DNA of 64,000 bases from CALJFL01 sp963669435 (GCA_963669435.1 OY770025.1:3596001-3660000), one strand, 5' to 3'. Positions 34,286-43,635 are shown, numbered from the stretch's first letter. Notes: generated by a model not told the origin, from the letters alone. Made by a program: numbers and translations.

Positions 34286-35014
34286 ATGTTGCTACAGAGA
34301 TTAAGAGGCTTAGATTGGCGGTATTCGCTTACCGAAGTGGTACTGATATTCGTTGGTATCTCCCTGGCGCTGCTATTTGATAACTGGAACGAGGAACAAA
34401 AGGAGAGGGCGCTGGAAACGGAATTGCTGGGTGCGCTCCGCTCCGACCTGATCGAAACAAAGGCCAACCTGTGGCGCCCAACGCACTCTACGGAAACGGC
34501 GCTTGATTCGCAGAAGAAACTGCTGGAGTCACTTGAGTCCGGTGGCCAACCTCCGAGTTCGCAGCAATTATACGAGGTGTTTTTTAATGACTCTACGCTG
34601 AGCGAGGCAAGCGGTGCGTATGAATCCTTAAAGAACGTTGGGCTTGACCTGGTCTCCGACCGCGACCTGCGCAAGCTGATCACCCACCACTATGAAAGCG
34701 AACTTGATAGTCTGGGCGAACAGGAAGACATGCTGCGGCAGCGGCTTTTGCTGGTCGCCTTCCCTTACTTCATGGATAACTTCGCGCCGCAGGAGGCCAG
34801 TGGGCTGGTTTGGCGTGAGTACAATTACGGGCAAGTGCCAGCCTATGACAATCTCGGACCAATCAATTGGGAACAACTCCGCCAGGACCCAAAGTTCAAG
34901 TTGCTAATGATCGACCTGTATGAGCGCCGGCAAAGCTTACTGTGGAGTTATGGAATTTTTGAGAGTGAAATTGATACGCTGCTGGCGCTATTACCTAAGG
35001 CCGACCAGATCTAA
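34286..35014 (+). CDS. DUF6090-like single-pass membrane protein
   Basis: Protein of 242 residues with one N-terminal transmembrane helix (TEVVLIFVGISLALLFDNW, around residues 16-34) directly followed by NWNEEQKERALE, the hallmark of DUF6090 proteins. The remainder is charged, largely helical and probably periplasmic. Function unknown. ATG 34286 is chosen because AAGGAG lies seven bases upstream; an in-frame start at 34259 has none. Transcribed alone and convergent with the RDD gene. Confidence 0.75.
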   Translation: MLLQRLRGLDWRYSLTEVVLIFVGISLALLFDNWNEEQKERALETELLGALRSDLIETKANLWRPTHSTETALDSQKKLLESLESGGQPPSSQQLYEVFFNDSTLSEASGAYESLKNVGLDLVSDRDLRKLITHHYESELDSLGEQEDMLRQRLLLVAFPYFMDNFAPQEASGLVWREYNYGQVPAYDNLGPINWEQLRQDPKFKLLMIDLYERRQSLLWSYGIFESEIDTLLALLPKADQI

Positions 35015-35103
35015 TCGTCTACTATCAGAGGTAACATTAGAGGCCGTACCGGCCAGTTGGCGAAACTCGCGGTAGCCATTAGCGTAGGAGCGGAGACCTA
35101 GTG

Positions 35104-35562
35104 CTACTCCTCCGAAAAACTGACCGTCTCCTTCGCGGTATCGCGAATAACCACAGTGCCTGCCAGCTTATCGTGAAAGCCCTGTTTTCGCTTGTCGATT
35201 CCTACCCAGAATATCCCTAACATCAACGGTATGATTGAAACGTAATACCCCAGGTAGCGTCCAATAGCTTTAGGTGTCTTGATTGCCTGGCCTGTTTTGG
35301 CGTCTACGATTTTCAGCCTTAGAATCATTTTTCCCGGCGTGCCCATAAACTTCACCCAGAACCAGATGGTAGCGACGATGGGTACTACGTATTGGAGTAG
35401 GGCATCCCAGGTTCCTTTTATCGCTGGCCCCTCGGTGTCTGTCCAGTACGACGTGCCGTAGATCAGCGTCAGTGGAATTGACATGACAATGAGGAACAGA
35501 AGCGTATCGATTAGTGCTGCTGCGACTCTTATCCAGAAGCCGGCGTATTCAAGATCTTCCAT
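35104..35562 (-). CDS. RDD family membrane protein
   Basis: Protein of 152 residues with the RDD signature: YAGFWIRVAAALIDTLLF (Arg and Asp in the first helix), a second hydrophobic helix at about 55-72, and GTPGKMILRLKIVDAKTG followed by a third helix (RYLGYYVSIIPLMLGIFWVG, 20 residues) and KRKQGFHDKLAGTVVI. RDD proteins are small membrane proteins; some have been linked to Na+/H+ exchange, most are uncharacterised. Monocistronic. The 88-base convergent gap to the DUF6090 gene shows no clear terminator. Confidence 0.87.
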   Translation of the reverse strand: MEDLEYAGFWIRVAAALIDTLLFLIVMSIPLTLIYGTSYWTDTEGPAIKGTWDALLQYVVPIVATIWFWVKFMGTPGKMILRLKIVDAKTGQAIKTPKAIGRYLGYYVSIIPLMLGIFWVGIDKRKQGFHDKLAGTVVIRDTAKETVSFSEE

Positions 35563-35693
35563 AATCCACTTTCCCCTTGATACTTTTTGTGTTGAGACAA
35601 TCCGCGATCGCGAGCACAGGTAATTGCAATATGGGCGAGTTTATATGCTTCTGTCTCGATTCGCATTGATGTCTTTTATCTCGGTTCATCCCG

Positions 35694-36857
35694 TTAAAGT
35701 GATCCTCCAAGTGCGCTCGCTGCCAATATGGCGTCGCGTAGTGCCTCCGCCGTTACGGCGAAGGGCATATTTGCGAGAAATGGAAATGCCATAGCGCCAG
35801 TCACCACTGCGTCGAGGGCGTCCCCGTCCTCCCCGCTCAGGGAGATGTCGCTCAGTTGGGTAGGCAACCCCACTTTCTTGAAAAATCGCGCGGCCTTTTC
35901 AGCTTCGAGCTGCTCCCGCTCCAACATCAGTTGTGCCAGTACACCCATCGCCACCATTTCACCGTGGAGATAGTTCTGGTGCACTTGCTCTATCACCGTA
36001 TACCCCTGGGCAACAGCGTGACAGGTGGCCAGACCGCCGCTTTCATAGCCGAGTCCGCTGAGCAGGGTGTTTGCCTCCACGACTTTCTCCAGCGCATCAT
36101 TTACTGTTGATTGCCCAGCAGCCTCGAGCGCCGCCTCGCCGTATTCGTAAATGGTTTCGGCGCACAGCTTGGCTATCGCAGTGCCTGCCAGAGTGGGTCT
36201 GCCGCCGAACACGTTAACACCTCCGGGGTTGTTTGCGCAGGCGCGGGCCTCGTACCAGGTGGCCATCGCATCCCCCATGCCGGCGGCCAGGTAGCGAGGC
36301 TCAGCTGCGGCGATGATTCCCGTGTCGACCAGAACGAGCGCGGGGCTGACATCGTAAATCTCTGCGTCTGCGGTCACGCCTTCCGGTGTATAGAACACCG
36401 ATACGGCAGCGCAGGGCGCGTCGTTGGAGGCCAGGGTCGGGATGACCGCTACCGGTACATCCAGGCGTCTTGCCAATGCGCGTCCCGCGTCCACCACTTT
36501 GCCGCCACCCATGGCGATAACGCTATCAATCGAATTTTCATTTTGATTCAAAGCATTTAAGTGCTTGTCGATCTCCTCAAACGAGCACTCACCACCGAAG
36601 GGCAGGGTTTCAGCCCGGATTCCTGTCTGTCGTGCACTGGCAAGAAGTCGCTGCCCCTCCGCCTGCTCACATCGCTCTGACAACAGTACGGCACAGTTTC
36701 GCAGGCCCAGGCGCCCCAGGTAGTGCCCGGCCTGGTCGATAACACCGTGGCCCTGTATATAGCGGCCCGGCGCGCCAAAGGCTCTTGGCACTGTCTGGTG
36801 TTCAACCGAGTTTACGAAGGGGGTAACTTCGGTGTATTCAATGGCGTCTGAACCCAT
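35694..36857 (-). CDS. iron-containing/glycerol-dehydrogenase-type alcohol dehydrogenase (GldA-like)
   Basis: Protein of 387 residues of the GldA branch of metal-dependent alcohol dehydrogenases. The NAD-binding segment AMGGGKVVDAGRALA, the TLASNDAPCAAVSVFYTPEG block, and the metal ligands Asp in GMGDAMATWYEA and His in ATCHAVAQGY and YLHGEMVAMG are all present. Such enzymes oxidise glycerol or related diols with NAD; the specific substrate here is unknown. It is on the same strand as the Rieske oxygenase gene 130 bases upstream, possibly one transcription unit. Codon use is more G+C-rich than in the genes before 34 kb. Confidence 0.9.
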   Translation of the reverse strand: MGSDAIEYTEVTPFVNSVEHQTVPRAFGAPGRYIQGHGVIDQAGHYLGRLGLRNCAVLLSERCEQAEGQRLLASARQTGIRAETLPFGGECSFEEIDKHLNALNQNENSIDSVIAMGGGKVVDAGRALARRLDVPVAVIPTLASNDAPCAAVSVFYTPEGVTADAEIYDVSPALVLVDTGIIAAAEPRYLAAGMGDAMATWYEARACANNPGGVNVFGGRPTLAGTAIAKLCAETIYEYGEAALEAAGQSTVNDALEKVVEANTLLSGLGYESGGLATCHAVAQGYTVIEQVHQNYLHGEMVAMGVLAQLMLEREQLEAEKAARFFKKVGLPTQLSDISLSGEDGDALDAVVTGAMAFPFLANMPFAVTAEALRDAILAASALGGSL

Positions 36858-36987
36858 GGCTGATTCCGGAATTTACGGGTCGTTTCAGTATAGATCAGTT
36901 AACCATGATTTTAGTTGCAACCACGATTGGCCTGATCACCTCTACGATTGAGGGGGAGTACCGAGTCCGGAGCAGGGGTGCTCGATG

Positions 36988-38106
36988 TTAATCGGACAGG
37001 GCGCCAGAAAGCTTTTGGTGGAAATGCACAATGGCCCGTTCGAAGTGTCCGAATGTGAGATGCTCGTTGGCCCGTGTGCCAAGAGTTTCCTGGATACTGC
37101 ATGCCGCTTCGCGATCTTCATCAAAGCCCGCTGTTTTGACAAAAACCGCATCTCTTTCGGCATCTTCGATGGCTACGCTCGAGCCATCAGCGGTTCTGTT
37201 GGTCACCCTGTAAATCAGTATCTTTGTGCAAGAACGGCTCACGGGTTCAAAAATCGTCATAGTGGTGTGCTTGGAAAGTATGGAGACCGCAACATTGGGG
37301 AAGAGCTGATAGACCGTCGTTGTCATGCCGTCGAGAGAGCGTTTATCTGCATCGATATCGCGAAGCGCCTCAATGCGTCGGAACGGGAAAATGACTCTGG
37401 AATTAGAGCCAAAAGTCTCAACAATGTTGACGTTATCGAGTCCATAGGGATAGAAACTCTGTTTGTGCAGAGACTTGATGTGATATCCCTCCATGGTGGT
37501 TTCGGCGATCAGCTTCCAGTTGGCAGGATCGACATATTCACTCTGGTCAAAATATTGCTGATCGTCGTGAATTAGTTCGGGCGCCGCCTGCAGATCCCCC
37601 GCGTTCACCGGGCCGCTCTGATTGACGTAGACCAGTCCCCCTTTTTCCAGCGCACCTATCTCGACCAAGCCGTTTTCTACCAGGTCAATGCCGGGAAATC
37701 CAGAGTGCCCCGGGATATGCCTGAGTTCCCCCTCGGTGCCATAAGTCCAGGCGTGATAGGGGCATACAAACGCGCGGGCACAGCCGCTGCCCGAGGCAAC
37801 CTGCATACCCCGATGACGACAGCCGTTGATGAAAGCGCGCACCTTGCCGTCGTCACCCCGGACCACCAGTAATGGAGTACCTGCAGCTTTTCGTGCCAGG
37901 TAGCTGCCATTTTCGGGCAGCATCACCGATGGGCAATAGGGGACGGGTACGCGCCTTAGCAGAGCAATTTCCGCTTCGAAACGCTGCTGGGACAGGTAGC
38001 TCGTTACCGGTTCCTTCCAGACGCTGTCACCCAGGTCCGTGGTTTTATTGTCAATGTGCTCAAAGATACGTTCGATGATTTGCGTGTCGTTAAAAAGAGA
38101 ATTCAT
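36988..38106 (-). CDS. Rieske non-haem iron oxygenase, alpha subunit
   Basis: Aromatic-ring-hydroxylating-dioxygenase-type alpha subunit of 372 residues. The Rieske cluster ligands are C96-x-H98 (CRHRG) and C115-x2-H118 (CPYHAW); the mononuclear iron histidines are His209 and His214 in EGYHIKSLH. The C-terminal catalytic domain is present but short. No beta subunit, ferredoxin or reductase gene lies nearby, so it may be an alpha3-type enzyme of the kind acting on choline/carnitine-like or steroid substrates. It could belong with either catabolic cluster or act independently. A GldA-like dehydrogenase follows on the same strand. Confidence 0.9.
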   Translation of the reverse strand: MNSLFNDTQIIERIFEHIDNKTTDLGDSVWKEPVTSYLSQQRFEAEIALLRRVPVPYCPSVMLPENGSYLARKAAGTPLLVVRGDDGKVRAFINGCRHRGMQVASGSGCARAFVCPYHAWTYGTEGELRHIPGHSGFPGIDLVENGLVEIGALEKGGLVYVNQSGPVNAGDLQAAPELIHDDQQYFDQSEYVDPANWKLIAETTMEGYHIKSLHKQSFYPYGLDNVNIVETFGSNSRVIFPFRRIEALRDIDADKRSLDGMTTTVYQLFPNVAVSILSKHTTMTIFEPVSRSCTKILIYRVTNRTADGSSVAIEDAERDAVFVKTAGFDEDREAACSIQETLGTRANEHLTFGHFERAIVHFHQKLSGALSD

Positions 38107-38432
38107 GGGCGCTTATGTTTATTGAGTGATGGAATGGTGAGCCATGTCTGCAGTTGGAGTAATTAGAGAAATCTTCACTAAAGAATTTGTTGGAAGCAAG
38201 TTAACGCATTGCGCGGCCGAATGCGACGTCTACCTCTCAATTGCGTGCGACCCGTTTTAAAGCGGACGTAGGTATGTCATGGCCGCTTAATCGTTCGAGG
38301 AGTCCATTTCGCCGTATCGGCGTTGAGTTGGCAAGAAGCATTCGCTAGTTTCGCTGCCGACCAGGAGGGTACAACAGTTTGAATCAGTCACGGAGAGATC
38401 GGACAACCCTAATAATATGAGGAGATAACTCC
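38107..38432. other. intergenic region between divergent Rieske oxygenase and GH16 genes
   Basis: This 326-base gap must hold the promoters of both divergent genes. A short inverted repeat CGCCG-TAT-CGGCG lies at 38310-38322. No convincing sigma-70 promoter, RNA gene or small coding frame was seen. The GH16 gene has a ribosome-binding site GAGGAG just before its ATG. Confidence 0.5.
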
Positions 38433-40688
38433 ATGAGCTTCCATTTTTCATCTGCAAGCCGCTGCGCTGGCATTGCAGTAACGATCGCTCTGTACGCAGG
38501 CGTGGCGCCATTAACACACGCCACCGGCTCCAAAGCTGCGCCGGCGGAATCTGCCGGTAAGATCAGACATAACCAGGCGTTTGTCGACCAGGCCCAGTCA
38601 CGGGAAGCCCACCAACAGGCGCTGTTCAGATCCGGCTGGCGGCTGCTCTGGCAGGACAATTTCGATGGTCAGGAAATAGACACAAACAACTGGGGCCACG
38701 AAGTAAACTGCATGGGAGGGGGCAACAACGAGAAGCAGTGTTATACCGCCCGCCCGGAGAACTCGTTTGTTCAGGATGGCATCCTGCACATTGTAGCGAA
38801 AGAAGAAACCTACAGTGGCCCCGCGCTTGGAGATGACGACCCAAACTACAACCCTGACGATACATCAGTAACCCTGCCATACACTTCGGCCCGCATGCGC
38901 AGCAAGGGCAAGTTTGACTTCACCTACGGCCGCGTAGAAGTGCGTGCCAAAGCGGCGGGAGGTCAGGGCATGTGGCCAGCCATCTGGATGTTGCCCACCG
39001 ATTGGGTCTATGGCGGCTGGCCCTCCAGTGGTGAGATAGACATCATGGAGGCGGTCAACCTGGGCGTATGGGGCAATGAAGTCCATGGCACACTCCACTA
39101 TGGCTTACAGTGGCCGCAATGGGAAAATCACGGCAAAACCCTGGAGATGGATGTAAACCCGGCGGACGACTTCCACGTCTACGCGGTGGAGTGGGAAGCG
39201 GACGAAATTCGCTGGTACGTCGATGGCCATCACTACCAGACTCAGAGGTCAGAGGGTTGGTACAACTATGTTTGGCAGGGCCAGGAACAAGGCTTTCAGG
39301 TCGCCAATCCCCGGGCGCCGTTCGATCAGGATTTTCACCTGATATTGAACGTGGCGGCTGGTGGAGACTGGCCAGGCAATCCCGATACCGGTTGGACCGA
39401 AGATCGGGAAATGCTTGTTGATTATGTCCGTGTCTACCAGTGCCATCAGGCGCAACATGAAGAACGCAACGGTAAGGCGGGTCTATCAAATGCGCGTTGT
39501 GCCACGGTCGACGAAATGGTTGACGTCAATGAGGATGTTGGTGCACCGGGAGTCAACGATTACCCCCTTTACGCTGATGGCCCGGAAACACTGTCATTTG
39601 ACGTCGATGGTGGGACTGTCAACAACACCCTGGTTCCCGGCTTTTGGGAGGCAAACGCTGGGGGCGTTATCCAAACTGAAGTTGACCTGGGCGGCGAGCA
39701 TGGCCCGGTCTGGGACATTATGTTCAACGGCATTGGCAATGTGTTTCTCAGCTCAGCAGATATGTCGGGCGTACCTGAACTTCAGACCGGAATAGCCCTG
39801 GCTGGTGGTGCGGGTTGGGCCAATAACGGTGAGCTTGAATTTGATATCTTCGTTGCAGACGCCAGCCAGGACAGTCAGCTCTTCGTGAAGCTCGACAGTG
39901 GCTGGCCTAACCTGGGCCAGCTTGAGATCGATATACCTGCGGCTGGCGAATGGCATCACGTGGTGGTAAAAGTATCCGACTTACTGGCCAACCCTCTTGG
40001 CGGCGGCAGCGGTGTCGATCTGTCCAATGTTCAAAATGCTTTTGTACTCGAACACCTTGGCTCTTACGCTTCTGTGCAGGTGGATAATATCCGGCTGCAG
40101 TGTGCCTACAATACCGAGCCGGAAGACTGGCAGTTGGACAAAACCTGTGACATTGAACCCAGGGCTGCATCGACGGCTCCGGAAGGGCCCGTACTGACAA
40201 TCTATGACGACATACTGACTGACTGGACGGTGTTCGACTGCTGCGGCGGTGCGTCGATATCAGAGGTCGATCTTGGCAGTGGCAACAACGCTATCGAATT
40301 CGCCTATGACGGTGATCCCGGTACCAACACTGTAACCTTCTTCCAGTCTGCCGGCCCTCTGGACCTGACTGCCTGGGCAGGCGGAACCGTGGAATTTGAT
40401 ATGTACGTGATATCTCAACCGAGCAACCCTGCAGCAGACCCCTGGATGATGAAGGTCGATTGCGAGAACCCCTGCGGCACCGGTGATGTGCCGCTCACTG
40501 AGAGTGTAGAGGGCGTACTGCCAACAACTGGCGTCTGGCAGCACTACACTTTCCCAATCGATGATCTTGTGTCGAGAGGGCTGGAGCTTAATCACGTCAA
40601 CACCCCGCTGGTGATCTTCCCCGCCTGGGGTAACCAGGACAACGCAGTGTTCCGCATTGACAACCTCAAGCTGATCCAGGCGCCTTAG
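38433..40688 (+). CDS. secreted glycoside hydrolase family 16 beta-glucanase with C-terminal carbohydrate-binding-like domains
   Basis: Extracellular enzyme of 751 residues. Residues 1-30 are a signal peptide (hydrophobic AVTIALYAGVAPL, cleavage after THA). The GH16 domain spans about 68-335, with LLWQDNFDG at its start and the catalytic motif E-x-D-x-x-E as GEIDIME (Glu201, Asp203, Glu206); GMWPAIWMLP and VDYVRVYQC are typical of laminarinase-like members hydrolysing beta-1,3 or mixed glucans. Two beta-sandwich modules follow at about 380-560 and 595-751, each ending in an IDN/VDNI(K)L pattern like carbohydrate-binding modules. It acts outside the cell on algal-type glucans (inference). A strong terminator follows, and a GPH symporter lies nearby. 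Confidence 0.93.
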   Translation: MSFHFSSASRCAGIAVTIALYAGVAPLTHATGSKAAPAESAGKIRHNQAFVDQAQSREAHQQALFRSGWRLLWQDNFDGQEIDTNNWGHEVNCMGGGNNEKQCYTARPENSFVQDGILHIVAKEETYSGPALGDDDPNYNPDDTSVTLPYTSARMRSKGKFDFTYGRVEVRAKAAGGQGMWPAIWMLPTDWVYGGWPSSGEIDIMEAVNLGVWGNEVHGTLHYGLQWPQWENHGKTLEMDVNPADDFHVYAVEWEADEIRWYVDGHHYQTQRSEGWYNYVWQGQEQGFQVANPRAPFDQDFHLILNVAAGGDWPGNPDTGWTEDREMLVDYVRVYQCHQAQHEERNGKAGLSNARCATVDEMVDVNEDVGAPGVNDYPLYADGPETLSFDVDGGTVNNTLVPGFWEANAGGVIQTEVDLGGEHGPVWDIMFNGIGNVFLSSADMSGVPELQTGIALAGGAGWANNGELEFDIFVADASQDSQLFVKLDSGWPNLGQLEIDIPAAGEWHHVVVKVSDLLANPLGGGSGVDLSNVQNAFVLEHLGSYASVQVDNIRLQCAYNTEPEDWQLDKTCDIEPRAASTAPEGPVLTIYDDILTDWTVFDCCGGASISEVDLGSGNNAIEFAYDGDPGTNTVTFFQSAGPLDLTAWAGGTVEFDMYVISQPSNPAADPWMMKVDCENPCGTGDVPLTESVEGVLPTTGVWQHYTFPIDDLVSRGLELNHVNTPLVIFPAWGNQDNAVFRIDNLKLIQAP

Positions 40689-40728
40689 GTGCCTGGATGG
40701 GTTCCGGCCGCCAGATGAGGAGCATGGG

Positions 40729-40775
40729 GGACGTGGCTACTTAGAACTATTGAAGTAGTCACGTCCGTTTTTTTT
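40729..40775 (+). terminator. Rho-independent terminator of the GH16 gene
   Basis: A 14-base-pair stem is formed by GGACGTGGCTACTT (40729-40742) and AAGTAGTCACGTCC (40753-40766) with one G-T pair and a ten-base loop, followed by eight T residues (40768-40775). It lies 41 bases after the GH16 stop. Confidence 0.93.
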
Positions 40776-40795
40776 CCTCATCTCAACTGAAGAGG

Positions 40796-41686
40796 CTAGG
40801 CGCTGCCCAATTCGGCCTGCGCCGTCTCAAAACCCAGCGCGATCATTTCCTCAGCACGGTCAAACTCCAGAGTGCCGCAGGCATCTCTTGCAATAGTCAA
40901 CGTGCGGTCAGGGGGATAGGCTGCCAGTTTCTGTCGGGCGATGGCGCCTTGCATTGCATCAAAGGTTTTGTCGGCGATGTCCAGCATCTTCCAATCCCCG
41001 CCATCCTTCTGTGATGAGTCGCGCGTAAGCCCCGAAATCCAATTACTGATCCTGGTGCCGAGGTCCTCTTTGGTCTCGGTGCTGGTCTGTGGCGCGGCAA
41101 CCACCACAGGGTGCTTCTTTCCCCGTGGCTCACCGCCGAGGTTAATGGCGATGGTGAGGTCGGTACTGTCCTTGAAGGTGGGCGCAATTGGCACCGGGTT
41201 GAGTACCCCGCCATCCAGCAGCATCATTCCGTTCAATTCAAACGGCGTGAAAAATAGCGGTAGGGAAATTGATGCGCGGATAGCGTCGAACAGTGATCCT
41301 TCGGTCAGCCAGATTTCTTTTTCGCGCTTGATGTCTGCCGCCACCGCTGTGTACTTGATCGGCAACGCTTCTATCTGGCGGTCGCCAATCAACTCTTTCA
41401 GCGCCTCGATGATCCGGTCACCTTCAACCAGGCCCTGGTTTCCCCAGGAGATGTCGAGCAGGCGCAACATGTCCAGCTTGGTGATTGCGCGCACCCAGTC
41501 TTCAAATGTGTGCAGTTCCCCACAGGCATAAACGCCACCAATCAAGGCTCCCATGGAACAGCCACTGATCGAGCGAATGTTGTAGCCGTTGGCCTCAAGC
41601 CACTGAATGACGCCAATATGCGCCAGCCCGCGCGCGCCACCGCTGCCCAGGACCAGGGAAACCGACTTTTCAGAATCGTGCGACAT
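40796..41686 (-). CDS. patatin-like phospholipase (RssA/NTE family)
   Basis: Patatin-fold lipid hydrolase of 296 residues. The oxyanion hole is GSGGARGLAHIG, the nucleophile Ser lies in GCSMG, and the catalytic Asp in DGGVLNPVP, giving the Ser-Asp dyad. Such proteins hydrolyse acyl chains from phospholipids or other esters. ATG 41686 gives the usual N terminus; in-frame starts at 41713 and 41776 exist and none has a strong ribosome-binding site. No signal peptide is visible. It is transcribed alone toward the GH16 terminator. Confidence 0.9.
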   Translation of the reverse strand: MSHDSEKSVSLVLGSGGARGLAHIGVIQWLEANGYNIRSISGCSMGALIGGVYACGELHTFEDWVRAITKLDMLRLLDISWGNQGLVEGDRIIEALKELIGDRQIEALPIKYTAVAADIKREKEIWLTEGSLFDAIRASISLPLFFTPFELNGMMLLDGGVLNPVPIAPTFKDSTDLTIAINLGGEPRGKKHPVVVAAPQTSTETKEDLGTRISNWISGLTRDSSQKDGGDWKMLDIADKTFDAMQGAIARQKLAAYPPDRTLTIARDACGTLEFDRAEEMIALGFETAQAELGSA

Positions 41687-41837
41687 TGCGCGATCATAGG
41701 CAGGACCCGGCATAAAGTCGAATAAACTTGTAGACTCCCAACGGCCTCGGCAAATCAGACTATTACTGACCACCAAAGGCTATTGACCTGAGCGAAACGC
41801 CCATTATTATAGATAGAGTAAAATAAAGCGGTGCCTA

Positions 41838-43337
41838 TTGCGGCGCTATTGGAATAAAGTCCGGCTGGAGAGCAGTTCTTTGGAAGGTGAGTACCGGTAC
41901 CACCGCGCCCAGACACGGGTTGGCAAGCTCAGTGTCTCCACCAAGGTTTTCCAGGGCGTGGGCGGTGTCGTTAACAGCGGTAAGGATCTGGCGTTCAATA
42001 CGCTGCTGTTGCTCTATTACAGCCAGATTCTCGGCTTGTCTGCCTCGACCGTTTCCATTGTTATTGCGATCACACTGTTGATCGATGCAATCACCGACCC
42101 GATTGTCGGTTCCATGTCGGACAATCTGAAGTCACGGCTGGGACGCAGGCATCCTTTTATGATTGGCTCTGCGCTGCCGTTTGGCCTGGCCCTGTACTTG
42201 CTGTTTGCCCCGCCTGACGGTCTCTCGTCTTTAGCGCTGACCGTGTGGCTGTTCTGCGTCGTGGTGATGGCGCGTATCGCGTTCACCTTTTTCTATGTGC
42301 CCTGGAGCGCATTGGCCGCCGAGTTTTCTGACGATTATATTGAACGCACCTCTATTATTACTTACCGGTACCTGGTCGGGTTGTTTGGTGGACTGGGTTT
42401 CACGCTTTTCACCTGGACATACCTTTTTCCGAACACAGAGGAGTTTCCCTCCGGCCAGCTCAACCCGGACTCTTATCCAGTCTTCGGTGTTTTCGTCGGT
42501 GTGGTTGTGGTGGTGTGCACGCTGGTGTCTTCACTGGGTACGCGCCGGGAGATTCCCTACCTGTTGCAGCCCAAGGAATCCTCCGTGCCGTTCTCCTTTC
42601 GGCGGACACTGCGTGAAACCTACATGGCCTTCAAAAACCGGAATTTTCGAACGCTGTTCATTATGTTCCTGTTGTTCTCTAGTGTCGCGGGTGTGGGCAG
42701 CGTGTTTGATATCTACATGAATACGTATTTTTGGGAGTTGAGCCCGGCGGAATTGCGTTGGCTCACGTTGTCTTTCATCGGTGTCGTACTGGCCTTTGCC
42801 ACGGTACCGCGTCTGCAGCGTCATCTCGACAAGCACACCATACTAATCTGGTTCTTGTCGCTGTACATGATCGGCGCGGTCTTGAAGGTGTGTTTTCGCT
42901 TCTGGGATGTGTGGCCCGATAACGCTGATCCCATGTTGCTATTCACACTGGTGTTGTACGAGATACTGCGGGTTTACCTGCTGTCTACAGCCGGGATCAT
43001 GGTGTCCTCCTTGCTGGCCGATATTGTCGATGAGCAGGAGTTGGAGACGGGGCATCGTCAGGAGGGCGTATTTTCCTCCGTCTTAACATTTTGTACGAAA
43101 GCGACTGGCGGTTTGGGGCTGGTGATCGGCGGTCTGCTGCTCGAACACTTCATCGCATTTCCGCAGCAGGTTGACGTGGGAGAAGTTGAAGACCGGACGC
43201 TGTTTCTGTTGGCATTTATCGACGGTGTCGCCGTCCCCATGCTGCTGTTTATACCCATTTACCTGATTTCAAAAGTCACCATGACACGTGCCAGATTGGC
43301 AGAGGTACAGGCGGCGTTAAGGTCACTGCGCCGCTAG
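41838..43337 (+). CDS. GPH-family (MelB-like) major facilitator symporter
   Basis: Polytopic inner-membrane protein of up to 499 residues. The family motif DAITDPIVGSMSDNLKSRLGRRHPFM (in segments) lies after the second helix, and about twelve hydrophobic helices follow. Glycoside-pentoside-hexuronide symporters import sugars or other small organics with H+ or Na+. The start is uncertain: the longest frame uses TTG at 41838, and another TTG at 41880 would remove 14 residues; there is no ATG before the conserved part. The proximity of the GH16 enzyme suggests uptake of glucan fragments, but similar carriers also occur in terpenoid clusters. Confidence 0.87.
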   Translation: MRRYWNKVRLESSSLEGEYRYHRAQTRVGKLSVSTKVFQGVGGVVNSGKDLAFNTLLLLYYSQILGLSASTVSIVIAITLLIDAITDPIVGSMSDNLKSRLGRRHPFMIGSALPFGLALYLLFAPPDGLSSLALTVWLFCVVVMARIAFTFFYVPWSALAAEFSDDYIERTSIITYRYLVGLFGGLGFTLFTWTYLFPNTEEFPSGQLNPDSYPVFGVFVGVVVVVCTLVSSLGTRREIPYLLQPKESSVPFSFRRTLRETYMAFKNRNFRTLFIMFLLFSSVAGVGSVFDIYMNTYFWELSPAELRWLTLSFIGVVLAFATVPRLQRHLDKHTILIWFLSLYMIGAVLKVCFRFWDVWPDNADPMLLFTLVLYEILRVYLLSTAGIMVSSLLADIVDEQELETGHRQEGVFSSVLTFCTKATGGLGLVIGGLLLEHFIAFPQQVDVGEVEDRTLFLLAFIDGVAVPMLLFIPIYLISKVTMTRARLAEVQAALRSLRR

Positions 43338-43352
43338 TCTTTCGCTGAATTT

Positions 43353-43428
43353 GGCCCTGATCAGGGCCGTGGAACTGACGCTTTATATCAACAGTAGGGT
43401 GCCCCGTTTGGGTATGCCCTGACAGGGC
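43353..43428. repeat. two short palindromes in the MFS downstream region
   Basis: GGCCCTGATCAGGGCC (43353-43368) is a perfect 16-base palindrome, 16 bases after the symporter stop, and GCCCTGACAGGGC (43416-43428) is a second inverted repeat sharing CCCTGA. No T-run follows either. They could be transcript-end structures or a protein-binding site. The 298-base region 43338-43635 otherwise contains only the small frame at 43461. Confidence 0.45.
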
Positions 43429-43460
43429 TGAGAAAAATGACCCTGCGGTAAAATAGCCCC

Positions 43461-43583
43461 ATGCACGAAATGTTTATAAAAAGACAGGTCGCCCTCGCAA
43501 CCCACCATGCCTACTGGACAGGTGCCGCCGCCGGTATGGCTGCTGGTGCTGTTCTGGGTATTCTGGTCGGGCTGGTCTGGTAG
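43461..43583 (+). CDS. possible 40-residue single-pass membrane protein
   Basis: A short frame from ATG 43461 to TAG encodes MHEMFIKRQVALATHHAYWT, then a strongly hydrophobic glycine/alanine-rich helix (GAAAGMAAGAVLGILVGLVW) to the end. The layout of a basic N terminus followed by one helix resembles small membrane proteins. The preceding bases (TGCGGTAAAATAGCCCC) offer no good Shine-Dalgarno sequence, and no homologue is recognised, so this remains a candidate only. It overlaps no other annotated gene. Confidence 0.35.
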   Translation: MHEMFIKRQVALATHHAYWTGAAAGMAAGAVLGILVGLVW

Positions 43584-43635
43584 CAGGGGGTATCCCAAAC
43601 TTACGCCGGGTATACCCGGACGTCAGTTGCTTGGG

